Source of the DNA: Acanthaster planci
Lineage: Eukaryota; Echinodermata; Asteroidea; Valvatida; Acanthasteridae
Direction of reading: 5' to 3'
Assembly (NCBI RefSeq): GCF_001949145.1
Contig: NW_019091416.1
Location: 1,529,132-1,593,131, forward strand
Length of the DNA: 64,000 nt
In this document: piece by piece, positions 63,101-64,000 of the stretch
Layout: each line of letters begins with the position of its first letter
How positions within the stretch are numbered: the stretch's first letter is position 1
The notes under the pieces: generated by a model
The model's database searches: none
The model's input: only the letters and a program-made list of their open reading frames with translations
What the model was told of the DNA's origin: nothing
Program-made: the position numbers and the translations under genes

Positions 63101-64000
63101 GGCTTGTTCATTTTCCCCATGTGCAAGTTGATGCAAAGCAAAGGACGAAAGCAGAAAGCCATACATTTAGACAATTCAGCCAAGGGATCAGTGCGCGCTC
63201 TTGAGGGTTAGGTGAAAGGGCAGAGTCAGCTAATTTGGGCAGTTATTTGGAACAATACTGGCTCATGCTTGCTGATGTGGACACCCCTATAAATGAGCAG
63301 TTATTCTGTGTCAGGATTGGTCTATAGTTACTTATGTGGAAGCTGTAAGTGGCGTAAAACATTGATGTATATTTAATTACAGGGTAAGCTCACGAAGCAG
63401 GTATTAATTGGTAATGTTAAATTTCATTGCCTTATTTTTTACTCTCAGGTTCCTAAACATAAAAGGTTAACCTCGCTTTCAATTCAGTATGGCCAACTTA
63501 TGAGTAAAATCTATTGGCTGGTGGTTGTCTGTCCAGTGATGTGCATGCACTTTGGATTGCTTGGTGTTGTTTCCTTTTATCTGGAAGACATTTGTGACAA
63601 AACATCTACAGTGAAAAATCTAGTACTTAAATCGCAGGACATTTGAGGGGTAATCTGTCAGAATTTGGGGGAATCCTTGACAAATCTATGAAGGAAGCCT
63701 TTATAAATTCTCCAGAAAAACAATCCTGAGAATTTCTTTTTTGGGGGAAAAATTGAATGTTCAAATATTTAATTATTCAGATTGACTCAGTTTTAATAAA
63801 TTGTGATCATTTCAACATGGTACCACTTTTGACCAGGTGTTATTGGTGACCTCGACAATGACGGCAGCCTGGATTACATCTACGCTGAGACTCACATGGC
63901 CCAACTAATGGACGAGGGGCTCAGCTACATCTCGTCCAAGCTCAGGCTGCGAGTCCACAGGCTGGTCCTGGACAGCGCCATTAAGAGGCAAGACTGGCTC
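51102..64000 (+). CDS. FAM234A: FAM234A/ITFG3-like FG-GAP membrane protein, 3' truncated by window
   Basis: Single-pass type II membrane protein with an integrin-alpha-like FG-GAP ectodomain; molecular role poorly known. Joining 51102-51120, 52327-52707, 53893-54018, 55092-55283, 56086-56228, 56751-56925, 58131-58299, 58929-59102, 60210-60303, 60788-61187, 61609-63078 and 63837-64000 gives 3507 nt, 1169 codons without a stop, all phases matching. Residues 1-93 are cytosolic; 94-116 is a hydrophobic anchor. Calcium loops follow: DVNQDGIQD 143-151, DINGDGHMD 214-222, DLDQDGVPD 265-273, DMNNDGVDD 417-425, DLDNDGSLD 1119-1127. Residues 625-1114 come from one Ser/Thr-rich mucin-like exon. Human FAM234A and FAM234B are about 550-620 aa, so this protein is about twice as long. 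The choice of A over B rests on the LUC7L neighbour; it may be ancestral to both. Confidence 0.9.
51462..51794. mobile_element. MITE with 4-bp target duplication
   Basis: Inverted ends TGTTACGCCCCAACTATAG and following GTCCCAACT blocks extend about 55 nt on each side. The 333-bp element is flanked by GTTA at 51458-51461 and 51795-51798. CCCAACTATAGTTGGG palindromes lie inside both ends. No coding capacity. It sits in the proposed first intron of the FAM234-like gene. Confidence 0.75.
52327..52707 (+). CDS. FAM234A: FAM234-like exon 2 (cytosolic tail and TM)
   Basis: Acceptor AATTGTCAG|GT, donor TATG|GTACAA. Encodes a tail with RKPRYERLPLDTF, acidic clusters DDDPDEEN and DSEEEIEF, then a Cys-rich membrane anchor (CCLVCLLAALVIVVLLF). 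Upstream open frame to 52209 is intron read-through. Confidence 0.92.
53090..53272 (+). repeat. tRNA-derived SINE, cut by assembly gap
   Basis: A-box-like CTGGCGCAGTG and B-box-like GAGTTTGAATCC are about 40 nt apart. A tail with TGTCCACACGTGGATTGGG and TTTCAGTCCTTACCTGA continues into the gap. It is read as a SINE inside FAM234 intron 2. Confidence 0.55.
53273..53635. other. assembly gap (363 N)
   Basis: Run of N in FAM234-like intron 2. Flanking exons join in phase, so no exon needs to be lost here. Confidence 0.99.
53893..54018 (+). CDS. FAM234A: FAM234-like exon 3 (first calcium loop)
   Basis: Acceptor TTCTGCTAG|CC, donor GTCA|GTAAGT. Encodes ATETAIRLYDVNQDGIQD, an FG-GAP/EF-like loop. 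Confidence 0.9.
55092..55283 (+). CDS. FAM234A: FAM234-like exon 4 (second calcium loop)
   Basis: Acceptor CTTGTCAG|AT, donor AATG|GTGAGT. Encodes LIMALDGRNGTRLW, a typical propeller strand, and LDINGDGHMDCIAAG. The exon junction creates the glycosylation sequon NMT. Confidence 0.95.
56086..56228 (+). CDS. FAM234A: FAM234-like exon 5 (third calcium loop)
   Basis: Acceptor TTTATCCAG|GT, donor GACAAG|GTTAGT. Encodes GSVLWSADPG and VPDLDQDGVPDYVVTHGG. Confidence 0.95.
56751..56925 (+). CDS. FAM234A: FAM234-like exon 6
   Basis: Acceptor TTACCTGTAG|GA, donor CTCAG|GTATCA. Encodes RLLLLSGKTGRSLGRYLSLP and AIFLLFGSGGETISG, matching the corresponding blade of vertebrate FAM234 proteins (SG-TG, YILF motifs). 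Confidence 0.93.
57717..58003. mobile_element. MITE-like inverted-repeat element
   Basis: Ends GGACCCAATTCCACGGCCCTGC and the inverse of GGGCCCAATTTCACAGGGG face each other across 287 bp. The interior repeats GTGCTTAGCAC-type words four times. It lies in FAM234-like intron 6. Target duplication is not clear. Confidence 0.6.
58131..58299 (+). CDS. FAM234A: FAM234-like exon 7
   Basis: Acceptor CTCTGCAG|GT, donor CTCAG|GTGAGG. Encodes SLWAISLRDLYCYVMSMPTC and a HWGTPIQTLQSGAMEIL segment that parallels the DPHWES region of human FAM234A. Confidence 0.92.
58929..59102 (+). CDS. FAM234A: FAM234-like exon 8 (fourth calcium loop)
   Basis: Acceptor TTATTTACAG|GA, donor TACAG|GTGGGT, phase 2 at both ends. 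Encodes VDMNNDGVDDLVVFM and STIAILDGVNLGVIWSTG. The open frame continues upstream across the acceptor but only this start joins exon 7 in phase. Confidence 0.88.
59103..60209 (+). other. FAM234-like intron 8 (1.1 kb)
   Basis: No gene or clear repeat family was recognised. Confidence 0.6.
60210..60303 (+). CDS. FAM234A: FAM234-like exon 9 (degenerate loop)
   Basis: Acceptor TTTCCACAG|CA, donor TCTTGC|GTAAGC. Encodes APGYFNDDDTIDLMVHLSEG, equivalent to TPGYFTDDQTLDFL of human FAM234B. The loop is degenerate for calcium binding. Confidence 0.9.
60788..61187 (+). CDS. FAM234A: FAM234-like exon 10
   Basis: Acceptor TTTCTCCAG|GT, donor TTACA|GTAAGT. Encodes VYILDGRDGKVLWSL, then AFLFWVQGLDAK (compare the FFFWGL motif of FAM234A), then an acidic Gly/Pro-rich linker with RPRRHGDE. 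Confidence 0.92.
61609..63078 (+). CDS. FAM234A: FAM234-like exon 11, mucin-like with RRRR site
   Basis: Acceptor CTTTTTCAG|CT, donor CACAG|GTAAGC, phase 1 at both ends, so the exon is symmetric. It encodes 490 residues very rich in Thr, Ser and Pro with near repeats such as TDAVTKPEGLE and TDAITTPEGEE, and sequons including NQS, NRS, NRT and NTT. Near its end KSRRRREIP (RRRR at 63012-63023, residues 1093-1096) is a furin-type site. Vertebrate FAM234 proteins have no such region at this place, so it is a lineage-specific insertion. Confidence 0.92.
63079..63836 (+). other. FAM234-like intron 11 (0.76 kb)
   Basis: Nothing recognised beyond a pyrimidine-poor acceptor at 63835-63836. Confidence 0.6.
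63837..64000 (+). CDS. FAM234A: FAM234-like exon 12, runs off the window
   Basis: Acceptor TTGACCAG|GT. Encodes VIGDLDNDGSLDYIYAETH, a canonical calcium loop, and continues through SSKLRLRVHRLVLDSAIK to the last base without a donor or stop. Confidence 0.9.

Overview
The window is nuclear DNA from an animal. It has long introns with canonical GT/AG borders, RS-domain and FG-GAP proteins, many small inverted-repeat transposons, SINE-like modules and two assembly gaps. Repeat style (frequent TAGGCCTA-type strings, TTTATATAGCGC modules) and the divergence of the proteins from vertebrate ones point to a non-vertebrate deuterostome, most likely an echinoderm such as a sea star. The species is inferred, not shown.

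Three genes can be built exon by exon with matching splice phases. (1) A four-exon globin on + (5016-26320, 196 aa) has a CCAAT/TATA promoter near 4770-4822, the two ancient globin introns (B12.2 and G7.0) and an extra intron before helix A. (2) A nine-exon LUC7-like U1 snRNP splicing factor on - (49461-35471, 449 aa) has two zinc fingers and an RS tail. (3) A FAM234A/ITFG3-type single-pass membrane protein on + (51102 to beyond 64000, 1169 codons visible) has calcium-loop FG-GAP repeats and a 1.47 kb mucin-like exon ending in a furin-type RRRR site.

The main result is the order. Globin(+), LUC7L(-), FAM234A(+) is the order and orientation found on the 3' side of the human alpha-globin cluster (HBQ1-LUC7L-FAM234A, 16p13.3). 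LUC7L and FAM234 are also head to head here, as in human. I read the window as an invertebrate counterpart of the vertebrate alpha-globin neighbourhood, with a single globin.

Layout: 1-4769 intergenic, no gene recognised; 4770-26320 globin with introns of about 9.0, 3.8 and 7.9 kb; 26321-34950 intergenic, no gene, with dispersed repeats; 34950-49600 LUC7L, whose 6.9 kb first intron holds two TIR transposons, a tandem duplication and paired minisatellites; 49600-51100 divergent intergenic region; 51102-64000 FAM234-like gene, cut by the window end. No rRNA, bona fide tRNA or CRISPR array was seen.
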